41,900 nucleotides of DNA, taken from contig BJOX01000130.1 in assembly GCA_009731375.1 (NCBI GenBank), positions 744,195 through 786,094 of the forward strand. Reading direction: 5' to 3'. This stretch comes from Paulinella micropora (taxonomy: Eukaryota; Cercozoa; Imbricatea; Euglyphida). The translations under genes and the position numbers were made by a program. This document shows positions 34,740-41,900 of the stretch, one piece after another (position 1 is the stretch's first letter; every line of letters begins with the position of its first letter). The notes below the pieces were generated by a model, which was not told the DNA's origin, searched no databases, and was given only the letters and a program-made list of their open reading frames with translations.

Positions 34740-36474
34740 AAATGTATGTATCAAAATTACCATACCCATTCTGTGCTTTTAATTTCTCCGCTTCTTCTTC
34801 CTTTAGGTCTGTATAGCCACTAGCAAACTTAAATCGGTTGCCTTTCGCTCGCTCCATTAAAAACCTCATTGAGTGCCATCCGCAGGTATCCGAGGTGTTT
34901 GATTGGTTCTTTACTTGATTAACCTTCATTAATAAATAACTATCGGGGTGGCTTCGGTCAATTAGTTGTTTCATTTGTTGTTGAAAGACTTCCGTTGGTT
35001 GGTAAAGTGCTAATGGGTCATAGACTTCAACACTCCTGTCTTTATCTAGACTTACCCATATAGCAATCCAATGAGACTCCGCTTGTTTGTGATTATCTAA
35101 ATTCATAATAAATCCGTATCGCTTTCTGCTTCCGGGCTTCAACTTATAGATTTCATCACTGGCTATTGCTCCGAGATACCATCCATATTTTTTCATTATG
35201 TCGTCTATTTCAGTAGTCATTAGTCCCCTCCCTTCTCCTTCCTGTGTGGGTGTCTCCGCGATGAGTGGCTTTGCCACGATGTTCTGCTCCGCAGAACTTG
35301 TTCTCGGTGGTATGGTTGTCTCCTCTTGCTGTTGTTGCTGTGGCTCCGCAGAACTTGTGCTCGGTGGTGGTGCTACATCTATCGGTTGTGTCTCTGCTGG
35401 TTGTGGATTTGTCATTTCAAATATAAGTTGTTTAGCATCCGTAGAAGTTTCAAGCGGTGGTGTGTCTATTGGCGATAGAGTGCTATTTACAGGAGTTTTT
35501 TTTTCTTCATTCTTTTTGCTTTCATTTTTGGCAATCATTTTTGTTGTAAATTCTTCTAGTTTATCCCATCCATCTTCTGCCGATGATATGTTTTCAGTGA
35601 TTTTTTGTGTGTATAACCATCTCTTTAAACTAGTGGCGTAGTCGTTTGAACCTTTGTTTTTTATTATAGAGATATTAATGCCTGCTTTTTTAAGGTGATT
35701 TATTATTATATGATTTTTCTTTTTTTTGGCACGTTTTTTTCTCGTTTTCTCGGAGAACATTTCATCAATAATTCTTCGTCTCTTTTCTTCTTCCAAATCT
35801 TTTTCTTGTTTATTTACTTTGTCAGTTATATCAGTTATTTTTGGGGAAGATGTAGTTGCGGTTTTCTTTGGTTTATTTTTAGTTGAAGATGTATTCGGGT
35901 TTGCTATAATAGGCTGTGCAACTGGAGCAGTCAATAATCCCTGTCTATGTCGTTGTTCTGCCTGTAGTTCCTGAATAAGTCGTTGTTCCTTTTTCTGTTC
36001 CCTAGATTTTTCTTCCTGTCTTTCCTTAATCTCCGCAAGTTGTTTTTTATGTTCCCTATCCATTGTTTCTTTTAGTTCCTTAGCATCGGCTTGGATTTTT
36101 CTTTCTAGCCTCTTCTTCTCTTCTTCTAAATCCTCCCTTTTCTTCTTTTCCTTTTCTTCCTCGTCATGTATTAACTCATATTTCTTTTGTAAGTTGCTTT
36201 GTATCTGGTTTCTGTTCTCGTGTTCAAGACGATTGAAATCAGATTTGATTATTTTTTCTCTTGGTTTGTGACCCTGCCTTTGCGACCTCGGCTTACCGAT
36301 ATATTTCAAAAACAACTTAACGATTTGAAGTGTGCTCATATCATTTGTTTTCTTACCAAAATTAAGATAATATTTTTTACCCTTCTGGATAATATATGGT
36401 CTCCCGCTCTTATTCCTATAAACCCGCGGGGGTCTTACCTTTGATATTTTAGAATGGCGCTTCATGCTTCGCAT
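34738..36474 (-). CDS. Adenain/Ulp1-like cysteine protease with coiled-coil N-terminus
   Basis: 578 residues. The C-terminal domain (about 415-578) has SHWIAIW (His468), VEVYDPLA (Asp486), a Gln at 520 or 524 and TSDTCGWHS (Cys531): the His-Asp-Gln-Cys order of the C5/C48 clan used by adenoviruses, Polintons and virophages to mature capsid proteins. Residues 1-75 are basic (RNKSGRPYIIQKGKKYY), 85-175 form a long charged coiled coil, 200-400 are low-complexity Lys/Glu then Pro/Gln. In related elements the protease is usually shorter, so the long N-terminus may be a scaffold or DNA-binding part. An alternative start is Met4. The start region overlaps the arm of hairpin A. Confidence 0.85.
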   Translation of the reverse strand: MRSMKRHSKISKVRPPRVYRNKSGRPYIIQKGKKYYLNFGKKTNDMSTLQIVKLFLKYIGKPRSQRQGHKPREKIIKSDFNRLEHENRNQIQSNLQKKYELIHDEEEKEKKKREDLEEEKKRLERKIQADAKELKETMDREHKKQLAEIKERQEEKSREQKKEQRLIQELQAEQRHRQGLLTAPVAQPIIANPNTSSTKNKPKKTATTSSPKITDITDKVNKQEKDLEEEKRRRIIDEMFSEKTRKKRAKKKKNHIIINHLKKAGINISIIKNKGSNDYATSLKRWLYTQKITENISSAEDGWDKLEEFTTKMIAKNESKKNEEKKTPVNSTLSPIDTPPLETSTDAKQLIFEMTNPQPAETQPIDVAPPPSTSSAEPQQQQQEETTIPPRTSSAEQNIVAKPLIAETPTQEGEGRGLMTTEIDDIMKKYGWYLGAIASDEIYKLKPGSRKRYGFIMNLDNHKQAESHWIAIWVSLDKDRSVEVYDPLALYQPTEVFQQQMKQLIDRSHPDSYLLMKVNQVKNQSNTSDTCGWHSMRFLMERAKGNRFKFASGYTDLKEEEAEKLKAQNGYGNFDTYI

Positions 36475-36587
36475 TCCCCGCTATCGATTCAGCTAGCTGA
36501 ATCTATATTCTAAAACATCGTTTTTTATTTTGGAAAAAAATAATGGTCATCGATGTTTTGTGATGACGGCAGTCAGAACAAAATATC
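36443..36587. repeat. Intergenic hairpin pair 3
   Basis: Hairpin A: GATATTTTAGAAT (36443-36455) with ATTCTAAAACATC (36507-36519), enclosing an 18-base palindrome (36486-36503). Hairpin B: GATGTTTTGT (36552-36561) with ACAAAATATC (36578-36587), next to the stop of the gene at 36591. Confidence 0.88.
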
Positions 36588-36590
36588 ATT

Positions 36591-36902
36591 TTATCTGAAC
36601 TTTACAGCCCCTCCTCGTTGCTTACCATACCCAAGTTTTGCAGCAGTAGCACTAACACTACCAGCGTAAGGCACCCCAACACTACTCAATGCCCCCGCAG
36701 TCCTAGAGATTACCTTATTATCGCGAAGGAATTTATTAACAGCCAAGGCAGTTTTTCCGACCTTAGCCCAGTTAATCTTTCCTCCCTTTTGACCACATCC
36801 CTTCTTCTTAGTTTTCTTTTTTCCTCCCTTCTGTGGCATTGATGGATTGTATCCGATGTTATATCCTGATGGTTGTGAAATTATCACTGGTGATACTGGC
36901 AT
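36591..36902 (-). CDS. Small basic virion protein
   Basis: 103 residues, strongly basic (KGGKKKTKKKGCGQKGGK, 25-42), followed by a hydrophobic/amphipathic part with AVNKFLRDNKVIS and SVGVPYAG, ending in KLGYGKQRGG. Small basic Gly-rich proteins of this kind are common in Polinton-like viruses and virophages and are compared with adenovirus core or pVI-type proteins: DNA condensation or membrane interaction during assembly. Lies between ATPase and protease, same strand, only 3 bases from the ATPase stop. An internal Met22 could be the actual start. Role inferred. Confidence 0.7.
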   Translation of the reverse strand: MPVSPVIISQPSGYNIGYNPSMPQKGGKKKTKKKGCGQKGGKINWAKVGKTALAVNKFLRDNKVISRTAGALSSVGVPYAGSVSATAAKLGYGKQRGGAVKFR

Positions 36903-36905
36903 ATA

Positions 36906-37808
36906 TTAGAAAGATTTAAAAAAATAATTATATAAAAATATTATTTCAGTCGGTAAGCAAAATTTTTGGAGATTGTAAATCTCCAATAGCCTATCGCATG
37001 CGATAAGCAAAATTTTTCTTAATTCATCATCAACACTTGAAACATAAAGAAAATTAAATCTCTCCTTTGTTGCTTCATGATACTTTTGAAGAAAGTAATC
37101 AAAACCAAAAGATAAGTCTAAGTGTTTATACACGAATTCCATTTTGTCCTGAGATTGCCCCGGAAAGATTAATAGATAATCTAACTGCTTAATGGCTTCT
37201 GGCCGTAGGTCGTTCAAATACTGGCTTGACATAATCACCTTTGATTTATAGTGCCTATTCTTTTTTAACAAATCACTTACGGACTTGTCTCTTAATCCAC
37301 TCCCTAAATCGTCCAAAACAAAAACAACCTCTGGAGATATATATTTACTCGGCCTTTCTTTTGCCTCTGCGGTGCTCTGTTTCTTTTTTTCTTCTTTTCC
37401 AAAGTATAAAAATTGTGGCTTCTCTATTTCTTCTTCATCTTTGATTTCTCCTTCGTGTTGCTCGTCCTGTCTGTTCAGTTTGTCTAACTCATAATCAATG
37501 ACATTTACACCATCTGATTTAAGAAAGGTATATATCGCCATCGGGTTTCCTCTGTTCTTAAAGTGCTTTACCATTGCTTTATAAATGTAGTCCTTGTGTA
37601 TTGTTGAAGCAATAATGACAATACGGGTTTTTCTGTCTGTTGTCCGTTTCAGTATTTCAAAGAGCGCTGTCGTTTTCCCGCTCTTCTTACGGGCGAGTAG
37701 AAATATGTTGGCATACGGCTCATTGAATAATTTATAACCTTTTGCTTTTTTATCTCCGTTTCCATCCTGCTTCACGGGCTTAACTTTGACATTGTTTATT
37801 TTCTCCAT
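36906..37808 (-). CDS. DNA-packaging ATPase (A32/FtsK-HerA type)
   Basis: 300 residues. Powers genome packaging into the capsid. Walker A is ARKKSGKTT (39-47), Walker B VVFVLDDLG (161-169) and the sensor-like SSQYLNDLRP 194-203. A charged insert (115-155) separates the motifs. Size and motifs fit packaging ATPases of Polinton-like viruses and NCLDVs. The start is 1 base from hairpin A's arm. The last about 30 codons (36906-37010) look unlike the family: that stretch carries two short hairpins and a duplicated 15-mer, and the other frame has an early stop, so the end may be altered by a small duplication or indel. Confidence 0.9.
   Translation of the reverse strand: MEKINNVKVKPVKQDGNGDKKAKGYKLFNEPYANIFLLARKKSGKTTALFEILKRTTDRKTRIVIIASTIHKDYIYKAMVKHFKNRGNPMAIYTFLKSDGVNVIDYELDKLNRQDEQHEGEIKDEEEIEKPQFLYFGKEEKKKQSTAEAKERPSKYISPEVVFVLDDLGSGLRDKSVSDLLKKNRHYKSKVIMSSQYLNDLRPEAIKQLDYLLIFPGQSQDKMEFVYKHLDLSFGFDYFLQKYHEATKERFNFLYVSSVDDELRKILLIACDRLLEIYNLQKFCLPTEIIFLYNYFFKSF
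36953..37017. repeat. Short duplication with two palindromes at the ATPase 3' end
   Basis: The 14-mer taagcaaaattttt occurs at 36954-36967 and 37004-37017. Between them lie GGAGATT-gta-AATCTCC (36968-36984) and TATCGCATGCGATA (36992-37005). Confidence 0.7.
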
Positions 37809-37954
37809 GATATTTTAGAATTACGCTTCGTGCTGTCGCACTCTCTCTTATTCTAAAACATCGTTTTTTCTTTATGGTTTAAAATAAATCGGTGTTCGAT
37901 GTTTATCAACAAACGAGAGTTGCGGTAGCAACGAGAGTGTAGTTGATAAATATC
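37809..37954. repeat. Intergenic hairpin pair 4
   Basis: Hairpin A: GATATTTTAGAAT (37809-37821) with ATTCTAAAACATC (37850-37862). Hairpin B: GATGTTTATCAAC (37898-37910) with GTTGATAAATATC (37942-37954). The loops are related to one another as reverse complements (cgcttcgtgc in A, gcaacgagag/cgagag in B). Confidence 0.9.
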
Positions 37955-37958
37955 ATTA

Positions 37959-38321
37959 TTACCCTAAAAACTCTAGGCATACAACAATTCGCCCCGCTAA
38001 ATTTCCTGTGTCAATATTTCCGCTGTCGGTTTCAAGGACTTTAAATGTATATTGTCCGTCAGTCCATCCGACAACACCCAAATTATAACCGAGATTTGAA
38101 ATGTTTGCTGTAGTGCTGTCCGCAAATGTTCCAATAATTCCAATTCTATCCATGTAAAGAATTCTGGTTTTGGTTTCGGTCTGGTCGTTCATATAGTGGA
38201 TAAACTTAACATTCATTTTGGTGGGTGTGAATGACATTTGGATATTTTTATTAAATGTTTTGCTTCCTCCAGCAAAATCATTGCTCAGAAAAATAATCTT
38301 TTGGTATTTGTGCTCCGACAT
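37959..38321 (-). CDS. Unrecognised 120-residue protein in the virion block
   Basis: Begins MSEHKYQKIIFLSNDFAGG; rich in beta-forming segments (NVKFIHYMND, RILYMDRIGIIGTF, YTFKVLETD, RIVVCLEFLG), no TM segment. Size and composition suit a small structural protein, but no family is recognised. Same strand as the ATPase and separated from it by a hairpin pair. A TATATAAACAATG sequence spans its start, resembling the start elements at 29459 and 29775. Confidence 0.65.
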   Translation of the reverse strand: MSEHKYQKIIFLSNDFAGGSKTFNKNIQMSFTPTKMNVKFIHYMNDQTETKTRILYMDRIGIIGTFADSTTANISNLGYNLGVVGWTDGQYTFKVLETDSGNIDTGNLAGRIVVCLEFLG

Positions 38322-38345
38322 TGTTTATATATTGTGTAATATATT
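38322..38345. promoter_or_regulatory. 24-base divergent start region
   Basis: The only sequence between the ATG at 38321 (minus) and the ATG at 38346 (plus). It contains TATATA-like stretches in both directions. Confidence 0.5.
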
Positions 38346-38597
38346 ATGTTATTAATATTATTATTTATGTGGTCTGTGTTAGGACGGACGGCCTGCGACT
38401 TTTACTCACGGATAAGCGAAAAAAAGAATGAGAGTTGTGCTTATTGTATAAAGCAAGGAATAGAAAGTAAATTTAAATGTGTGTATAAGCCAATGTCAGA
38501 TTGGTGTATTAGTTTTGATGAAGCCATTCCTTTAATGTGTTCGGGTAGTGATGCTTCTTGGTATAAAATACACTTATACGAGTGCTCACTTCTTTGA
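38346..38597 (+). CDS. Small secreted-type Cys-rich protein
   Basis: 83 residues with an N-terminal hydrophobic segment (MLLILLFMWSVLG) that could be a signal peptide, then seven Cys (17, 31, 34, 45, 54, 65, 80). The ESCAYC...KC...DWC spacing is reminiscent of PSI-type disulfide modules, a loose resemblance. The only rightward gene among leftward virion genes. Its TGA stop is inside the arm of hairpin A, as for neighbouring genes, supporting that it is real. A role at the cell surface or in virion attachment is speculation. Confidence 0.6.
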   Translation: MLLILLFMWSVLGRTACDFYSRISEKKNESCAYCIKQGIESKFKCVYKPMSDWCISFDEAIPLMCSGSDASWYKIHLYECSLL

Positions 38598-38710
38598 TAT
38601 TTGAGAATTGCGCTTCGTGCTACGCACTCTCGCTTATTCTCAAACATCGTTTTTATACTTTAATGGTGGACGATGTTTTACGAAGGCACGAAGTGCATGA
38701 GTAAAATATC
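38596..38710. repeat. Intergenic hairpin pair 5
   Basis: Hairpin A: GATATTTGAGAAT (38596-38608) with ATTCTCAAACATC (38636-38648). Hairpin B: GATGTTTTAC (38672-38681) with GTAAAATATC (38701-38710). Here the two genes converge, and each gene's TGA stop is part of its own hairpin arm. Confidence 0.92.
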
Positions 38711-39086
38711 ATTTCTTTGAAGAAGGTGATGGAAGGCAAATGCCAATCAAAAGTGTTAGGATTCCGACATAAGTATTAGCGACCTCGCACGGCAAGTTCT
38801 TTTCAGATAGCCTCACGATACAAAGGGTGATGATGGATATAATGATACCCATTTGAAATAAGTATTTAATAAGTCGGCTGTCTGTCGGTCTATTTTTCAT
38901 ACAACAGCACGACCAGTTATCTTCTAATTCGTGCTCTACTTTTTTTTCCTCATTCTTTAGTTCAATATCCAAAACACGAGATTTTAATTCAGGAGTTAGT
39001 TCCATATCTCGGACATGTCCGAGATTATCCTCCATATCCATAATAGGCGGTGGTCTGTGAAGTCTGGTTGTATTATTGTTTGACAT
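38709..39086 (-). CDS. Two-TM membrane protein
   Basis: 125 residues. N-terminal half charged (helical, 30-55), then DNWSCCCMKNR with three adjacent Cys (60-62), a first TM segment about 75-92 (YLFQMGIIISIITLCIV), a short loop with Cys100, and a second TM about 104-119 ending LPSPSSKK. Small two-TM proteins with this Cys cluster and LPSP end are familiar from algal dsDNA viruses and Polinton-like viruses, probably in an internal membrane. Its start overlaps the stop of the upstream fibre gene by 14 bases, so translation may be coupled. Confidence 0.75.
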   Translation of the reverse strand: MSNNNTTRLHRPPPIMDMEDNLGHVRDMELTPELKSRVLDIELKNEEKKVEHELEDNWSCCCMKNRPTDSRLIKYLFQMGIIISIITLCIVRLSEKNLPCEVANTYVGILTLLIGICLPSPSSKK

Positions 39087-39723
39087 TTTCTCTAATTTCT
39101 TGTAGTATATTCATAAGATTTTTATTTTCTTTTTCTAATAAATCTATTGCTTGCGATAGATTACCTACCTTTTCCGCCATGTGTTGAAAAGCACTGACTA
39201 ATATCGGTATAAAGTCAGTGTATGTTATGCCTTCAAGGTAGCCTTCTCCATCCTCTGCTTTTATCCCACTTTCAGATACAAATTCAGGAAATATTTTTTT
39301 GACTTCGTCCGCAATAAACCCGTGGCCTTTTTTTTCTTTCTTCTCATCCGTTTTCCAATAATACGAACAGCAGTTTATTTTTGTTAGTTTCTCACAACAA
39401 TCACCGCAGTCTAATGTTTTAATATCTGCTTTTAATCTCCTATCCGAGGAGTTTGTCCAAGCACCATTTAGCGGAATATAATTATAACTGCCTGACGGCT
39501 CACCAGTAGTAGAGTTTGAAGTAGTCCAAGCATGAAGCAAACCAGTTGAAGAAACAATTACACCATAATTCGTATATCCTCCCGATTTAAAAAATAGTTG
39601 CGGGTCGTTAGTAGAAGCGGGTCTTTTTCGTATTAATAAATTACCGCTGGATGCTGTTGGGATGACTACCTCTCCCGACGTATTAATGTCCATTGCGACA
39701 TTAAACGATACATTATTTCCCAC
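39073..39723 (-). CDS. C-terminal fibre part with S74 chaperone domain
   Basis: 216 residues if begun at the GTG at 39723, but no ATG start is evident and the frame is open further upstream to about 39780. It reads as the end of the fibre encoded next door. It carries SDRRLKADI (Ser93-Asp94, the self-cleavage dyad) and GFIADEV (136-142), the intramolecular chaperone (peptidase S74) that trimerises phage tail spikes and then cuts itself off. A coiled coil (184-216) follows. CxxC-type Cys clusters (106-119) are unusual. Separated from the fibre body by a one-base frame change in a T5 run at 39762-39766. Confidence 0.85.
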   Translation of the reverse strand: MGNNVSFNVAMDINTSGEVVIPTASSGNLLIRKRPASTNDPQLFFKSGGYTNYGVIVSSTGLLHAWTTSNSTTGEPSGSYNYIPLNGAWTNSSDRRLKADIKTLDCGDCCEKLTKINCCSYYWKTDEKKEKKGHGFIADEVKKIFPEFVSESGIKAEDGEGYLEGITYTDFIPILVSAFQHMAEKVGNLSQAIDLLEKENKNLMNILQEIRENVKQ

Positions 39724-39725
39724 CG

Positions 39726-41900
39726 TTACTCCTGATTTGTAATAGAAAGTAAGATTAGTGCTTTTTGTATTACAAAGTTAGATGTCGCAGAAGATGATTT
39801 CCATGCCCCTCCCGACACATAAGCATCAAAACCTAAATTAATATCATTATGAGCATAATTCCACATTTGAAAAACTGGATAGACATCTGCTGTTGTTATT
39901 GCCTGTATATGTGGTCCCGCGGGGTCGCTCGCCGTTCCATATATCTCTAAACCTCCAGTTGCTCCTACTCCTTTCGTTGTATTACCTATAATTATCGGTT
40001 TGCCTGATGCTGTTGTTATTTTATCGCTCGTTGCCAATGTCGTTGTTGATATCCCCGCATTTGCTGTTAGTGCCTTTGAAGCAGTGATTGCTGTGTTGTT
40101 AATTCTAAATAATTCTGTCGCGGCACTATGGTAAAATACATGACTATCGGCAGAATTAACATTATATAACAATGTATTATTAGCAACACCAAATCCAAGA
40201 AAAGCAGTCGTTGTTGTTGTTCCTCCATCCCATAAAACCAGTTTATTGTTGGCCAAGGCATTTCTATCAATGAAAACACTTTTTCCAGCACCTACTACTA
40301 TATTGTCGCTTGTTGTTAATGTTGTTGTTGATATACCCGCGGTTGCCGTTAATGTAGTTCCCGTTATTGTTCCGCCATTTGTTATATTGTTTGAGTTCAT
40401 ATCTAAGGCACCATAAAACCGCATACCGCCAGCATTGTTAAAACGGACAATGTCAGACGAAGCACTTTTATTATCCAAAAGTTTTGAAATATAAAGTCCT
40501 GCTCCTTTTACATCAGATGCTACATTCGTAAATACATAACCTCGTTGGTTCGTGGTTCCACTTGAAGCAGTATTTAGAGTAAATAAGAAATACTGATAAT
40601 CACCCGTTGTCTGTGAAAAGAATATATCTCCTCCGTTTTGGTTTAATATCCTCGCCCCATTATATGTTATATTTCCACCATTAATGATATCCACATTATT
40701 GAAATCGGCTTGGCTTAACAAATTCAGTGCCCTTACATCATTTCTACTTCCATTAAATATCTTAATTCCTGTTATGGTTTGGTCGCCTGTTAGTTTTACA
40801 TTTTGCCCGTCCAATGTGTCCGCATATCCTTTTGTCGCTCCGTCCGTTGATAATGTTGGAGTTCCAAGGTTGGCTATTTTGCTACTATTACAATCTAGCC
40901 CCGAAGCATTTACCCAACCGACTATCGTCCCGTCAATAATAAAACTTATTTTTTTCGCAGAAATTTCAAAGTTGTAATATGTTGCTGTTTTCATATCCAA
41001 ACTAGCAATTGACCCGATATTGGCTGTGGAGTTAAAAACCACGAATGTGCCCTTTGTTGTAGCATTTATTGAATTTCCCGTTATTTCAACACCACTGCTA
41101 TATGTCTTAATTCCTGCTATGGTTTGGTTTCCTGTTAGTTTCACATTTTGCCCGTCTAATGTATCCACATAACTTTTATTCGCCCCGTCCGTTGTTGCTG
41201 TTGGTGTGGCTAAGTTTGTTATTTTTCTATTGTTTAAAGATAGTGTCGTGCCCGTTGCTGTCGCGATTACATTATCCCCCGCATATAAATCAACATATGA
41301 CCCTGTTATTTGTATTGGATAATAGCCCGCGGTTGCTATTTTTTGTGCCACAATCTCTCCTATATTTGTCGCCGTATCAAAGGCAATACCGATACCATCA
41401 AAAGCGGTTGGAGCAGTAGCACCCCGCACTTCTATTGTTGAAGTAAATTTTTTATTCCCTGCTATGGATTGGTCTCCTGTTAGTTTAACGACAGACGTGT
41501 CAAGAGTAGAAACATCAACACCATCAACAAGATTTACATTTGTTATGCTTTGGCTTTTCATATCAATCCCCGCACTAGCATTTATTATGTTGCTGAATGT
41601 TTTGGTTCCTGCTATGGTTTGGTCTCCTGTTAGTTTGACGACTGCGGTATCAAGAGCCGAAACATCAATACCATCAACCAAATTTACATTTGTTATTGAA
41701 AATCCTCCCATATTTAAACTGCCAGTCATAGCCGTTGTGCCGTCCTTTGCTAGTTTGGTGTCGGTGTATGCTTTCGTTGAAGCATCGCCGTCGTAGAATG
41801 GCGCGGGCAGTCCGCTGATTGCTGTCGTGCTGTTAAAATTTAAAACATTATTTGTCAATGTCATTCCACCACCTGTTGTTGGAGCAAAAAGTATAGAAGA
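39726..41900 (-). CDS. Phage-like trimeric fibre/adhesin, 5' end beyond window
   Basis: At least 724 codons, open through the right edge (first ATG at 41864). Tandem repeats of the type KLTGDQTIAGTKTF occur five or more times, separated by segments such as SITNVNLVDG and TDGANKSYVDTLDG. This resembles the repeated beta-structured shafts of bacteriophage tail fibres, here in a eukaryotic virus element. Likely mediates host-cell attachment. Rich in Thr, Ser, Asn and Gly. As assembled it ends at 39726, a few codons after a frame change; the chaperone lies in the next frame. Confidence 0.8.
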   Translation of the reverse strand, partial: SSILFAPTTGGGMTLTNNVLNFNSTTAISGLPAPFYDGDASTKAYTDTKLAKDGTTAMTGSLNMGGFSITNVNLVDGIDVSALDTAVVKLTGDQTIAGTKTFSNIINASAGIDMKSQSITNVNLVDGVDVSTLDTSVVKLTGDQSIAGNKKFTSTIEVRGATAPTAFDGIGIAFDTATNIGEIVAQKIATAGYYPIQITGSYVDLYAGDNVIATATGTTLSLNNRKITNLATPTATTDGANKSYVDTLDGQNVKLTGNQTIAGIKTYSSGVEITGNSINATTKGTFVVFNSTANIGSIASLDMKTATYYNFEISAKKISFIIDGTIVGWVNASGLDCNSSKIANLGTPTLSTDGATKGYADTLDGQNVKLTGDQTITGIKIFNGSRNDVRALNLLSQADFNNVDIINGGNITYNGARILNQNGGDIFFSQTTGDYQYFLFTLNTASSGTTNQRGYVFTNVASDVKGAGLYISKLLDNKSASSDIVRFNNAGGMRFYGALDMNSNNITNGGTITGTTLTATAGISTTTLTTSDNIVVGAGKSVFIDRNALANNKLVLWDGGTTTTTAFLGFGVANNTLLYNVNSADSHVFYHSAATELFRINNTAITASKALTANAGISTTTLATSDKITTASGKPIIIGNTTKGVGATGGLEIYGTASDPAGPHIQAITTADVYPVFQMWNYAHNDINLGFDAYVSGGAWKSSSATSNFVIQKALILLSITNQE

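Larger units (their letters stand above)
29131..41900. mobile_element. Endogenous Polinton-like-virus-type element (partial)
   Basis: From about 29131 the base composition becomes AT-rich and genes are compact, intron-free and closely spaced. The set (major and minor capsid proteins, A32-type packaging ATPase, adenain-like protease, small basic virion protein, fibre) is the morphogenesis module shared by Polinton-like viruses, virophages and Polintons. Two small early-type genes run rightwards; nearly all virion genes run leftwards. Replication genes and the other end are beyond base 41900, so terminal inverted repeats cannot be tested. Host repeats and a retroelement on the left indicate integration, unless the scaffold is chimeric. 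Confidence 0.85.

Noticed and set aside
35198-36444. Plus-strand ORFs within the protease gene
   Set aside because: Antisense shadows of the Lys/Glu and Pro/Gln-rich coding sequence.
39750-39780. Programmed minus-one ribosomal frameshift in the fibre gene
   Set aside because: The A5 run on the coding strand does not form a canonical slippery heptamer in the upstream frame, and no following structure is obvious. A lost base is simpler.

Overview
The window looks like a scaffold from a microbial eukaryote, plausibly an alga or other protist. This placement is an inference: two intron-rich cellular genes sit in extreme microsatellite DNA, next to a decayed Ty1/copia retrotransposon and an AT-rich DNA-virus-like element. 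No rRNA or tRNA gene was recognised. There are seven N gaps: 2158-2657, 3241-3250, 8393-8402, 13771-13780, 16828-17657, 21910-21990 and 32579-33055.

Region 1 (1-20951) appears to be only simple repeats, but small GC-richer islands between the arrays read as exons of two divergent host genes. On the minus strand (13231 leftwards, running off the left edge) is a histidine phosphatase / phosphoglycerate-mutase-like gene. It shows the [38 protein letters not shown] and VSHGG motifs in correct order, with compatible splice phases over the first eight exons. On the plus strand (14177-20951) is a complete nine-exon HIT-domain (HINT/HNT1-type nucleotide hydrolase) gene of 450 coding bases, 149 residues, with CIFC, QNNG and HVHYHII motifs. 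The introns of both genes are microsatellite arrays. Copies of the neighbouring exon edges, splice sites included, recur inside those arrays: 5' edges upstream of the true exon, 3' edges downstream.

Region 2 (20952-29130) holds a 2.6 kb stretch without a recognised gene, then a minus-strand Ty1/copia-like element in pieces (gag, DSGAS protease, HHCC integrase, FHVDD reverse transcriptase, RNase H). It has internal stops and frameshifts, and no LTR pair was identified.

Region 3 (29131 to the right edge) is a clear change to AT-rich, compact, intron-free DNA: one end of a Polinton-like-virus-type element. It encodes a double-jelly-roll-type major capsid protein, a penton-like minor capsid protein, an adenain/Ulp1-like cysteine protease, a small basic virion protein, a packaging ATPase, a two-TM membrane protein, a small Cys-rich secreted-type protein, and a phage-like fibre ending in an S74 intramolecular chaperone. 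No polymerase, helicase or integrase for it lies in the window. Its gene boundaries carry a repeated inverted pair of hairpins (GATATTT...AAACATC facing GATGTTT...AAATATC), whose outer arm often contains the TGA stop codon.

The two most unusual signals are the exon-edge echoes in the host introns and the hairpin punctuation of the viral element. Likely breaks are a one-base frameshift in the fibre gene and a frameshift in an early-region gene. The N gap in the capsid gene is probably artificial, because it is flanked by the same 47 bp.
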